Shown here in pieces: positions 21,760 to 32,350 of a stretch of 64,000 bases of DNA. Under the pieces are notes generated by a model. The model had not been told where the DNA came from. It saw nothing but the letters and a program-made list of their open reading frames with translations, and made no database searches. The stretch comes from Tribonema minus (taxonomy: Eukaryota > Sar > Xanthophyceae > Tribonematales > Tribonemataceae): positions 434,001-498,000 of the forward strand of contig JAFCMP010000401.1 of assembly GCA_017506865.1 (NCBI GenBank), read 5' to 3'. Every line of letters starts with the position of its first letter. Position 1 is the stretch's first letter. Both the position numbers and the translations under genes were made by a program.

Positions 21760-22059
21760 ATGGCGACGCCGGTAGGACTATTTGAGCCGGCTGCTGCTTT
21801 TACGGATACGGAAACAGCACCTGCTATTGATGGCGCCGCGCCTGAAGCAGCTGGGGCAGGTGCTGTTGCCGCAGAAGCTGTTGGCGCACCACAGCTCAGT
21901 GTAGCAGAGCGGGAGCGAGAGGTTGGGAGGTGCAGGGATAAGAGGAACAGGGCGAGGAGGAAGTTGGCACTTCCCACGTGTACTGAGCGTGCCATGAGCC
22001 CCTTGCTCTGTTGTGTGAACGCCCTATGGCTGCTCAAATGTCAGGGACCACACCCATAA
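21760..22059 (+). CDS. possible N-terminal exon of an unknown protein
   Basis: An ATG frame with an acidic/Ala-rich start and a charged helix (SVAEREREVGRCRDKRNRAR) resembling a basic-leucine-zipper-like region without a clear zipper. It runs into the 3' end of the recombinase gene on the other strand, so it may be a host ORF truncated by that element, or chance. Confidence 0.25.
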   Translation: MATPVGLFEPAAAFTDTETAPAIDGAAPEAAGAGAVAAEAVGAPQLSVAEREREVGRCRDKRNRARRKLALPTCTERAMSPLLCCVNALWLLKCQGPHP

Positions 22060-23510
22060 ACTGCTGCTGCGGTAAGGCAGGCGTGCCCCAGAGCTGCTGC
22101 TGCGGTAAGGCAGACGTGACCCTGAACTGCTGCTGCGGTGAGGCAGACGTGCCCCTGAACTGCTGCTGCGGTGAGGCAGACGTGCCCCTGAACTGCTGCT
22201 GTGGTGAGGCAGATGTGCCCCTGAACTGCTGCTGCGGACCGACAGGCGTGCTCATGAACTGCGGAAAGGCAGGCATATCCATGAACTGCAGCTGCGGCAT
22301 GGCAGGCATGCCCCTGAACTGCTGCTGCGGAGTGGCAGGCATGTCCATGAACTGCTGCTGCGGCTCGGCAGGCATGCCCCTGAACTGCTGCTGCGGATTG
22401 GCAGGCATGTCCATGAACTGCTGCTGCGGCTCGGCAGGCATGCTCATGAACTGCGGAAAGGCAGGCATGTCCATGAACTGCAGCTGCGGCACGGCGGGCA
22501 TGCCCCTGAACTGCAGCTGCGACACGGCAGGCATGCCGCTGAACTGCTGCTGCGGCACGGCCTGCATGCCCCTGAACCGCTGCTTCGGCACGGCCTGCAT
22601 GCCCCTGAACTGCGTAGCAGTCATGCCTGGTTGTACCCAGTCAGAAGATGCATGACGTTTAGGGCAGGATGGCGGTCGCGCGTCTGACTTGCGCTTCAAC
22701 GACCCGCGTGAAATGAGGAGCTCAAGATGCATCTGATCTGCATGTGCCTTGCTCTCACGCTGCAACTTATCTGCATGTGCCTTACTCTCACGCTCCACCC
22801 TCTCGGCAGTTGCCCTACGCTCAAGCTCAACCCGCTCTGCAGTTGCCCTGCGCTGAAGCTCCCACCCCTCGCGTTCCTGCTGCAGTTTTTCGAGTGCAAA
22901 TTTTCGTTGATCCTCAAGCATTACTGCATTTGCTGCGAGCAACTGCTGCTCGACAGCAGGTGAGGAGGCTTGCACTGACGGCATGGTGGGCGCAGATGCA
23001 ACAGGTGCGGGGACTGGCGATCTGTGCAGCTGTTGCTGCCCGAACTTGTTGTCTCATCTGTATGAAATCATGCGCCTTCCTGGATGTAGATGCTAGGTTA
23101 TCATATGACAGCCGCATGGCTTCAACTGATGTGCCTAGCTGCCGTGCCCCTTCGTTCTCGATTCTGGTAGCGGTGGCGTAGTCGCCTAGACTCTCGTAAT
23201 GCCTGACGAGTTCCATAATCATGGTGATGGTGTGATGCCGGAACACGTACTGCCCCATACTGGGGAAGCCAGTGTGGTATGAGGCAATTCTGGCAAGTGA
23301 GTTGGTAAAACACTCTTCTTTGACCTGCTTGCCAGTCGCACCCGAGAGACCTACTAGCCTGTCTTGTGGTGATTGCCCATATAGCTTGCGCAGCTCCCGC
23401 AGGATGAACAATATGACTAAGAGCAACTCGACGAGCTCTGGCGGCACACGGATGTTGATCGGAAGCGGCGTGGACGTCCCAGTGGCAGCCGTCCAGGACG
23501 TCTTGTGCAA
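22034..23510 (-). CDS. tyrosine recombinase (C-terminal half) with Gln/Met/Pro-rich tail, 5'-truncated, one frame slip
   Basis: The first part (23510-22985) contains an integrase-like core: PELVELLLVILFILRELRK, FTNSLARIASYHTG, YVFRHHTITMIMEL (the H-x-x-R-H box with Tyr for His) and ARQLGTSVEAMRLSYDN carrying the likely nucleophile Tyr. The paralogue at 38838-40175 has the same residues. The first catalytic Arg box is absent. The second part is a coiled coil (EREGWELQRRATAERVELE), a basic patch (SLKRKSDARPPSCPKRHA) and 15 or more 11-residue units of type QQQFRGMPAVP. A one-base slip near 23010 separates the parts. The 5' end meets the satellite array exactly. Crypton-type DNA transposon origin is the best guess. 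Confidence 0.6.
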
Positions 23511-26500
23511 CTCAAACTGGTTAAGTAAACTTCAAAAATACTAATTTTTAAGGTTCTTACCCTTTACGGTGAGTACCCATGTATGGGAGGCTTGAACCTC
23601 CCATGGTCATCACTCGCCTACTGGTTGAAAACGGTATATGGTATTTGCGTAATTTACGAAAATCTGCTAAGGGTCGTCCTTCCCCGATTTTGGGTCGGCC
23701 GCTGTGAAAAGTATTTCTGGCAGCACCGGTTTCCAATATCCCAAACTTCAAACTGGTTAAGTAAACTTCAAACATACTAATTTTTAAGGTTCTTACCCTT
23801 TAGGGTGAGTAACCATGTAGGGGAGGCTTGAACCTCCCATGGTCACCAATCACCTACTGGTTGAAAACGGTATATGGTATTTACGTAATTTACGAAAATC
23901 TGCTAAGGGTCGTCCTTGCCCGATTTTGGGTCGGCCGCTGTGAAGTGTATTTCTGGCAGCACCGGTTCCAATATCCCAAACTGTTTGAAGTAAGAAGTAA
24001 ACTTCAAAAATACTAATTTTTAAGGTTCTCACCCTTTAGGGTGAGTAACCATGTAGGGGAGGCTTGAACCTCCCATGGTCACCACTCACCTACTGGTTGA
24101 AAACAGTATATGGTATTTGCGTAATTTACGAAAATCTGCTAAGGGTCGTCCTTGCCCGATTTTGAGTCGGCCGCTGTGAAAAGTATTTCTGGCAGCACCG
24201 GTTTCCAATATCCCAAACTGTTTGAAGTAAGAAGTAAACTTCAAAAATACTAATTCTTAAGGTTCTCACCCTTTAGGGTGAGTAACCATGTAGGGGAGGC
24301 TTGAACCTCCCATGGTCACCACTCACCTACTGGTTGAAAACGGTATATGGTATTTGCGTAATTTACGAAAATCTGCTAAGGGTCGTCCTTGCCCAATTTT
24401 GGGTCGGCCGCTGTGAAAAGTATTTCTGGCAGCACCGGTTTCCAATATCCCAAACTTCAAACTGGTTAAGTAAACTTCAAAAATACTAAATTTTAAGGTT
24501 CTTACCCTTTAGGGTGAGTAACCATGTAGGGGAGGCTTGAACCTCCCATGGTCACCACTCGCCTACTGGTTGAAAACGGTATATGGTATTTGCGTAATTT
24601 ACGAAAATCTGCTAAGGGTCGTCCTTGCCCGATTTTGGGTCGGCCGCTGTGAAAAGTATTTCTGGCAGCACCGGTTTCCAATATCCCAAACTTCAAACTG
24701 GTTAAGTAAACTTCAAGCATACTAATTTTTAAGGTTCTTACCCTTTAGGGTGAGTAACCATGTAGGGGAGGCTTGAACCTCCCATGGTCACCACTCGCCT
24801 ACTGGTTGAAAACGGTATATGGTATTTGCGTAATTTACGAAAATCTGCTAAGGGTCGTCCTTGCCCGATTTTGGGTCGGCCGCTGTGAAAAGTATTTCTG
24901 GCAGCACCGGTTTCCAATATCCCAAACTTCAAACTGGTTAAGTAAACTTCAAGCATACTAATTTTTAAGGTTCTTACCCTTTAGGGTGAGTAACCATGTA
25001 GGGGAGGCTTGAACCTCCCATGGTCACCACTCACCTACTGGTTGAAAACGGTATATGGTATTTGCGTAATTTACGAAAATCTGCTAAGGATCATCCTTGC
25101 CCGATTTTGGGTCGGCCGCTGTGCAAAGCATTTCTGGCAGCACCGGTTTCCAATATCCCAAACTTCAAACTGCTTAAGTAAACTTCAAACATACTAATTT
25201 TTAAGGTTCTCACCCTTTAGGGTGAGTAACCATGTAGGGGAGGCTTGAACCTCCCATGGTCACCAATCACCTACTGGTTGAAAACAATATATGGTATTTG
25301 CGTAACTTACGAAAATCTGCTAAGGGTCGTCCTTGCCCGATTTTGGGTCGGCCGCTGTGAAAAGTATTTCTGGCAGCACCGGTTTCCAATATCCCAAACT
25401 GTTTGAAGTAAGAAGTAAACTTCAAAAATACTAATTGTTAAGGTTCTTACCCTTTAGGGTGAGTAACCATGTAGGGGAGGCTTGAACCTCCCATGGTCAC
25501 CACTCGCCTACTGGTTGAAAACGGTATATGGTATTTGCGTAATTTACGAAAATCTGCTAAGGGTCGTCCTTGCCCGATTTTGGGTCGGCCGCTGTGAAAA
25601 GTATTTCTGGCAGCACCGGTTTCCAATATCCCAAACTTCAAACTGGTTAAGTAAACTTCAAACATACTAATTTTTAAGGTTCTTACCCTTTAGGGTGAGT
25701 AACCATGTAGGGGAGGCTTGAACCTCCCATGGTCACCAATCACCTACTGGTTGAAAACGGTATATGGTATTTGCGTAATTTACGAAAATCTGCTAAGGGT
25801 CGTCCTTGCCCGATTTTGGGTCAGCCGCTGTGAAAAGTATTTCTGGCAGCACCGGTTTCCAATATCCCAAACTGTTTGAAGTAAGAACTAAACTTCAAAA
25901 ATACTAATTGTTAAGGTTCTTACCCTTTAGGGTGAGTAACCATGTAGGGGAGGCTTGAACCTCCCATGGTCACCACTCGCCTACTGGTTGAAAACGGTAT
26001 ATGGTATTTGCGTAATTTACGAAAATCTGCTAAGGGTCGTCCTTGCCCGATTTTGGGTCGGCCGCTGTGAAAAGTATTTCTGGCAGCACCGGTTTCCAAT
26101 ATCCCAAACTTCAAACTGGTTAAGTAAACTTCAAACATACTAATTTTTAAGGTTCTTACCCTTTAGGGTGAGTAACCATGTAGGGGAGGCTTGAACCTCC
26201 CATGGTCACCAATCACCTACTGGTTGAAAACGGTATATGGTATTTGCGTAATTTACGAAAATCTGCTAAGGGTCGTCCTTGCCCGATTTTGGGTCGGCCG
26301 CTGTGAAAAGTATTTCTGGCAGCACCGGTTTCCAATATCCCAAACTGTTTGAAGTAAGAAGTAAACTTCAAAAATACTAATTTTTAAGGTTCTCACCCTT
26401 TAGGGTGAGTAACCATGTAGGGGAGGCTTGAAACTCCCATGGTCACCACTCACCTACTGGTTGAAAACGGTATATGGTATTTGCGTAATCTACGAAAATC

Positions 26501-27613
26501 TGCTAAGGGTCGTCCTTGCCCGATTTTGGGTCGGCCGCTGTGAAAAGTATTTCTGGCAGCACCGGTTTCCAATATCCCAAACTTCAAACTGGTTAAGTAA
26601 ACTTCAAAAATACTAAATTTTAAGGTTCTTACCCTTTAGGATGAGTAACCATGTAGGGGAGGCTTGAACCTCCCATGGTCACCACTCACCTACTGGTTGA
26701 AAACGGTATATGGTATTTGCGTAATTTACGAAAATCTGCTAAGGGTCGTCCTTGCCCGATTTTGGGTCGGCCGCTGTGAAAAGTATTTCTGGCAGCACCG
26801 GTTTCCAATATCCCAAACTTCAAACTGCTTAAGTAAACTTCAAAAATACTAAATTTTAAGGTTCTTGCCCTTTAGGGTGAGTAACCATGTAGGGGAGGCT
26901 TGAACCTCCCATGGTCACCACTCACCTACTGGTTGAAAACGGTATATGGTATTTGCGTAATTACGAAAATCTGCTAAGGGTCGTCCTTGCCCGATTTTGG
27001 GTCGGCCGCTGTGAAAAGTATTTCTGGCAGCACCGGTTTCCAATATCCCAAACTTCAAACTGGTTAAGTAAACTTCAAACATACTAATTTTTAAGGTTCT
27101 TACCCTTTAGGGTGAGTAACCATGTAGGGGAGGCTTGAACCTCCCATGGTCACCACTCACCTACTGGTTGAAAACGGTATATGGTATTTGCGTAATTTAC
27201 GAAAATCTGCTAAGGGTCGTCCTTGCCCGATTTTGGGTCGGCCGCTGTGAAAAGTATTTCAGGCAGCACCGGTTTTCAATATCCCAAACTTCAAACTGGT
27301 TAAGTAAACTTAAAAATACTAATTTTTAAGGTTCTTACCCTTTAGGGTGAGTAACCATGTAGGGGAGGCTTGAACCTCCCATGATCACCACTCACCTACT
27401 GGTTGAAAACGGTATATGGTATTTGCGTAATTTACGAAAATCTGCTAAGGGTCGTCCTTGCCCGATTTTGGGTCAGCCGATCTGAAAACTATTGCGTAGA
27501 GCAAGTCTTGTAAGGGTCGTACTTGCCCGATTTTGGGTTAGCCGCTGTGAAGAGCATATCTGGCAGCACCGGGTTCCAATATCACAAACTTCAAATTGGT
27601 GAAGTAAACTTCA
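23511..27613 (+). repeat. main 236-bp satellite array, about 17 monomers
   Basis: Head-to-tail monomers of 236 bases, nearly identical in the centre and diverged at the right edge (27490-27613, where half a monomer is lost and the variant resembles the 12.9-kb block). Within each monomer are two inverted repeats: GGGGAGG-CTTGAA-CCTCCC and ACCCTTTAGGGT. There is also a palindromic GCGTAATTTACG. Two alternating junction variants (CCCAAACTTCAAACTGGTTAAG and CCCAAACTGTTTGAAGTAAG) suggest a dimeric higher-order arrangement in parts of the array. Confidence 0.95.
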
Positions 27614-27724
27614 ATGCTTTGCTTTCTCAGAGCGCACTAATCTGTGGTCCCTGCTAACTTCACCTGCTACTCAACGTTGAAGGTGGGGTTATGCTTGGTG
27701 CATTACCCCGTTCGAGTAAAATCA
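27612..27724 (+). repeat. dispersed ~105-bp repeat, copy B (partner 16318-16420)
   Basis: The copy begins directly at the last base of the satellite (AACTTCAA/TGCTTTGC) and ends within the 3' part of the minus-strand frame 27703-28083. It shares the landmarks given for copy A. Confidence 0.7.
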
Positions 27725-28735
27725 AACAGGCTTGTGCACAAAGCCGGTGCATGTCCAACCAGATGGAGCAGCCGTTCGCGAAGCGTGAGAAGAGCAGTGG
27801 GCCAGATGCTGTGGTAGCTGTATTTGCAGTGCTGGCTCAGCGCAGCATGTTGCCTAAGGAAGGGTGGGCTCTGTGCAAGAAACTTGTGCCTTGTGTCCAC
27901 GCAGTACCGGTGCAGGTGAACCTCGATTCCAGCAGCATCAGGAGTGATATAGATGACACATTTATACAATCCGTCTTGGATATGACGCTGAACCACACAG
28001 CCAAGAATGTGAAACGCGCGAATTTTCCTGGCCGAAGCGTGAACACGGTCCACCTTGTAGGTGATGTCCGCTCCAGGCAGCATGGAAAGGTCGCGCCCTG
28101 CGTCCTGGTTGTAGGCGGTGACGAATCTGGCGACAGACTTGGTAGTGCTTCTGTACGTCTCCTTTTACAGAAAACATGTGAGCATCAACACCAGAGTGCT
28201 GCCGCTGTTTGCAGCCAGGCCACTGCAGGCCATATTGTGCACAACGAGCAAACGTGAAGAAGGACATGAAAGAGGCACACAAAACACCGTGGCTGTGCAA
28301 TTCAGGTGTGCATTGTGTCATGTTGTATCGCCATATTGCCATCTAAACCCATTCACCAACCCAACCCTTGCAAATGAGCCACCACACCATTCATCTCACC
28401 TCTTTGTCATCGCCATCGGGCGACTTCTCCCACTTGCGGCCATTCTTCCCAGCTTGTCCGGCCGCGGCGTTGCTCTTCCCACATTTCTGCTGCTCCCTCT
28501 CCTCCTCCCCCTCTTCCTCCACCAGCGGCGCTGGCAGCGCATTAGGTGCATCGATGAAACGCTTCATTCTCTGCCGTAGCTCCCATTTCGCCAGCAGACG
28601 CATCATGACAGGTCCCCTGGTGATGGACGGACTGGGTACGCCATCATCCAGTCGCGTGCGCTTGCTGCGGTGCTGCGGCGTCTTGCTCAGCGCCGGCGCG
28701 GCGTGCCTGTGACCATCATCTGGAGCCGTGTTCAT
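27703..28735 (-). CDS. hypothetical multi-exon gene, probably 3'-truncated
   Basis: ATG 28735 opens an exon encoding a charged, basic/acidic segment (LAKWELRQRMKRFIDAPNAL, then a Glu-rich run) that ends at a plausible donor AAAGAG/GTGAGA near 28402. Further down, after a possible acceptor near 28170, a protein-like frame runs to 27703: SVARFVTAYNQDAGRDLSML, then PGADITYKVDRV and a basic region. No family is recognised with confidence. The last codons run into the dispersed repeat and satellite edge, so the true 3' end may be lost. Intermediate exons are not resolved. Confidence 0.4.
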
Positions 28736-28779
28736 CGTTGAATGTCGGCGTCAGTTGTGCGTGTGTGAAGCAACACCTA

Positions 28780-28875
28780 ATTCCGCTGCAACTTTTAATA
28801 TAGCGGCACACCTGAGGGCAATATTTAATATAACGGCACTTATAAGGGCAAAACTTAAATTCACCGAATTTTGAC
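28780..28875 (-). promoter_or_regulatory. duplicated GTGCCG(C/T)TATATTAAA motif
   Basis: Read on the minus strand, GTGCCGTTATATTAAA and GTGCCGCTATATTAAA occur ~30 bases apart, each near GCCCTCA or GCCCTTA. They end about 60 bases before ATG 28735. The TATATTAAA core is TATA-box-like, so this is a candidate promoter for the minus-strand gene. Confidence 0.4.
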
Positions 28876-29363
28876 CGCCCGAATGCCCAAAACCCCGCAC
28901 CCCCCCAGTTCTATTAGAACCTCTTATCAACACTATGACCTATTTGAGGCCACTATGACCAGATTGATCGCTACGTACACTAGGGCGCTGCAGGTTAGAT
29001 GTAAGGGGCCTAACAGGCTTTGGGGTCTCCATGCACAAAATACACCCCCACTTTTGCCGCGGAGGCAGTGGTCAAGGGGTTTCTGCTGGGACCCCGGGGT
29101 CTACATCGTTGTTGCCCGGTTGACATACGCGCTTGTGCAGCAGCAGATCTCGGTCCACATCCATTGATGACATATGAACAGCTGCTTGTGTGAATGAACG
29201 GAGCACGCAGGATATAATTAATTCAGTGTATACAAAATCAATATTATTAATTAAATGCGAAGTGCCTTTACCGACCTTACCAATGGCTTCCTTGGTGCTG
29301 CACGCAATGCATCAACATGGAGCAACAGTGCCAAGAGATGCAAGCGATCATGATGACTTTGTC
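28876..29363. other. intergenic, no gene seen
   Basis: Short frames only; AT-rich from 29210 to 29270. Confidence 0.5.
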
Positions 29364-29640
29364 TTATTGATCGCATAAAGCAAATACCCGCAGTCCCGCC
29401 ATTTCAATCTGGTTAGGCTTCAGACTCCGAACCCCATATTTGGGCCAGCCTGGCCCAAATATCTCGTGGGCCAGGTAGGCCACGTCATCCGCTGAGAACT
29501 GCGCTGCTGCCGCACCCGAAGAGACACTAATTGTGCCCAGCAAAGCGCCCTGGTGGCGTACGACAGCTACTACACCAGCAGAGCGTTGGCGGATGGGGCG
29601 AGGCTTGTAGAGCTTGATACACTGACAACTTTTGAGGCCT
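29364..29640 (-). repeat. dispersed repeat with conserved coding segment, copy A (inverted partner 38435-38780)
   Basis: About 240 bases match 38435-38680 in inverted orientation. The conserved frame reads PRPIRQRSAG, VVAVVRHQG, AAAAQFSADDVAYLAHE, FGP-x-WPKYGVR. Differences preserve the amino acids well, which suggests selection at protein level before duplication. The centre holds a near-perfect palindrome (29436-29462) with 13-base arms ATATTTGGGCCAG. The 3' part (NQIEMAGLR) also occurs at 6405-6460. Family unknown. Confidence 0.6.
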
Positions 29641-32099
29641 TGGCGACCGCCACAGCTCTCCAGGTGCGGCGTCACGCGAAATGCACCTCTCACTGCGCCA
29701 ACTGTCGTTGCCGCACTACTGCTTGTCTGTGTGTTCACGTTGGACAAGTTGCTTGTGCACCATTGAGTGAAGCACACAGCACCAAGCAACGCATCAAGTT
29801 ACGTGCATTCATAAGTATGCGCTTTGATCCTGCGTGAGCACAAAACGTATTCGCTTTTGCTGAATTCAGTTCCTGTTGATCCTGAGATGGAACAGCTCCA
29901 GGAGCTGGCAGCGCCTTCGTTACAGACTGCTGCGGTCCACAACGTGACAGACGCTGAGGTACGTGTCTGGTTCCTCTGTTAAGGAGTGTATATACCTGTC
30001 TGTAATGCAATACTTGCCTTGATCTGTACAGCATCCCTGCCTGATAGCTTTGCTGTTTTCTGCCTCGCCATTTTCAGGTCTGTGCTGACCTCAACAGCAG
30101 GCTGTTTGCAACCCGGCAGCATGCCATCGATGCGGTGCAGACGTATGCTGCCAGTGCTGGCTTCAAGGTATACTGCAAGAGCAAACAACGCAGCCCTCCT
30201 CTGTTCTGGATTATCTGCCATTGTGCTGGCAAACCACCTCGCAAGCGCTCAGAGACGCACCCAGAAGCGCAGCGTCGTGCAGTTGCAAGCACATGCATCA
30301 AGTGCGAGTGCCAGTGGCTTGTAAAGCTCAGACAACAGTCAGTGTCAAAGGAGCAGCACACAGCACCAGATGAGAACTCATGCCAGAATGCCAGCCAGGA
30401 GCCACCATGGGTAATTTCCCAACTCACATCATTCCACGACGGCCACAATCACGCGCTGAGTGCCATGACTGAACCGGTGGCGCCACCTGGTAATACAGGT
30501 CGCATCATCACCAGGGAAGACCTCACAGATGACATCATCCAGAACGTCAGGAACTGGAGTGCCGCACCAACTATGAGTGGCAGGGTGCTTCAGCAGACTG
30601 TCGTGACTCATCATTTCGGTGGTGACTTCACAGCGGTTTTTGATCAATCAGCTCTCGCCCTGCTGAACAACACAAAATCTGACGTCAGAGCACGCATTGC
30701 GTTCACCAAGGGTGATAGCAAAGAGTTCATCGCAGCGCTCTGCGAGGTGAAGGCCAACGGAGGATACGCATCATACGACCTTCAGGAGGACTGCACGTTC
30801 AGGCGCGCTTTTTGGGCTACTCAGGAGCAGGTGGAGCGCGCTATGGAATTTGGCCTAGATGTAATCCAACAGGTATGCTGCTGTTACTGCACCGGTGATG
30901 CTTCCATGGCTGCTGCACTCAACTCATGCAGCATCATGACGTACCTAGTCTCAAGGCAGTATACTTTGTCCCTCTTGCCACCCCATGGTCTGAATATTTT
31001 GACGATGTACTGTATGTAATTGCCAGTGCGCTGCAATTGACTGGTGTCACCGTGTCATTGTCATCGCTTACTACTTGATCAGCAGCTGCCTCTGGAAAAC
31101 CCGGCACCAATGCGGTCACAGTGTGCATACTGAAACTCATATTTGCCCAAATGATTTGGCTCAGCTACATTCGCACACCATGATGGAGGTGGTCATCAAC
31201 GGCTCATAGGAAATTATCGCTGTATGACGAAATGACAACACATCATGTTCCGCTCAACTTCTATGCTTTTGTGCCGCCTGTGCACGACTGCACTTTTGGC
31301 ACCACCAAGTATGGCCTGCCACTGAGCGTGATCGTTGGCGTGAACGGCGAGAGCAAGTGAGCAGTATGTAATAATGCTGAATTTATGCCGTCACCAAACT
31401 ACAGTGATTGACATGGCAGTCAGCGATACTGTATAGCTGCCAAATGCTGATGGACTACACTGCTTTTTCACTGTTCTTAACAATTGACTGCATGTTGCTG
31501 AGCGATGCATTCATTTTCTCACTGCGACTCATTGCGGCGCTCTTGGTGTACAGGACACGACTCTTCTGCCAGGCAGTCTTGGACAAGGAGGACACAGAGG
31601 CATTCACGTGGTTCTTTGACCACTACGTGAAAATGGTGAACGGCAAGCACCCTCGTGTGTGCTTCACAGACAGGTGTGCGAATTATGGTGGGGATGTCAA
31701 TGATATCATTGTCAGTGTGCCCAGTAGCCCGCCTTGCGCACAGCCGTCTCACATGCGCATGCAACATCTGCTTTTCACCTCCATTGCAGGGATTTTGCTG
31801 CGGAAGCTGCCATGGGGCTTTCCTGGCCAGGAACAGTGCACCTCATCTGCGAGTGGCACTTCATCAAGAATGTGACGGAGAAGCTCAAGGGGAAGCTGGG
31901 CGATTCAACATGGCAGGCAAGTGCAAAATTTGCTTGCCCGCTTGACTTGATGTTGCATTACTGCATAGCTGGGGCATAATTTTAATTTCACGTAGGCATT
32001 GCAACATGGGCTCATAATATTCATTTCCCCGTCATTGACTGCGTGGGAGGGGTTATTCTTCTACATACTGCTGAGAACCGTGTGACGAATGGCAAACGT

Positions 32100-32350
32100 T
32101 CAACTTGAAGGTGAAGTTGCCAATCCGGAAGTGATGCACGCATTGAAGTGTTTCACCTTGGTGAACGTGACGTAGGGAAATACGTTGAAAACTACGCTCA
32201 TGCTATCTGTATGTAAAATAACATACTCAAATGTATGGCAAATGTTTACTCTGAAGTTGCCAATCCGGAATGGTGATGCGCGCATTGAAGTATTTGACTT
32301 GGTGAACGTGGCGTAGAGAATTTTTTTGCAAACTGCGCGCATGCTATCTG
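32100..32350 (+). repeat. direct repeat pair inside the MULE GC-AG intron
   Basis: Two ~85-base copies (about 32105-32215 and 32257-32360) share GAAGTTGCCAATCCGGAA, CGCATTGAAGT and TGGTGAACGTG. They sit in the 923-base intron 31917-32839. Confidence 0.75.

Noticed and set aside
22011-22655. Cysteine-rich, metallothionein-like plus-strand frame (CCCG repeats)
   Set aside because: It is the exact antisense of the Gln-rich tail of the recombinase; its period of 33 bases keeps it open.
24120-24300. Satellite monomer as a tRNA gene or SINE
   Set aside because: The B-box-like GGTTCAAGCC is present, but the A box is imperfect and too close; no cloverleaf or 3' tail, so it is kept only as a hypothesis in the findings.
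23828-27329. A 62-aa ORF (NLPWSPLTYWLKTVYGICVI) and a 72-aa minus ORF in almost every satellite monomer
   Set aside because: They recur only because the monomers are nearly identical; the 236-base period is not a multiple of three and there is no gene context.
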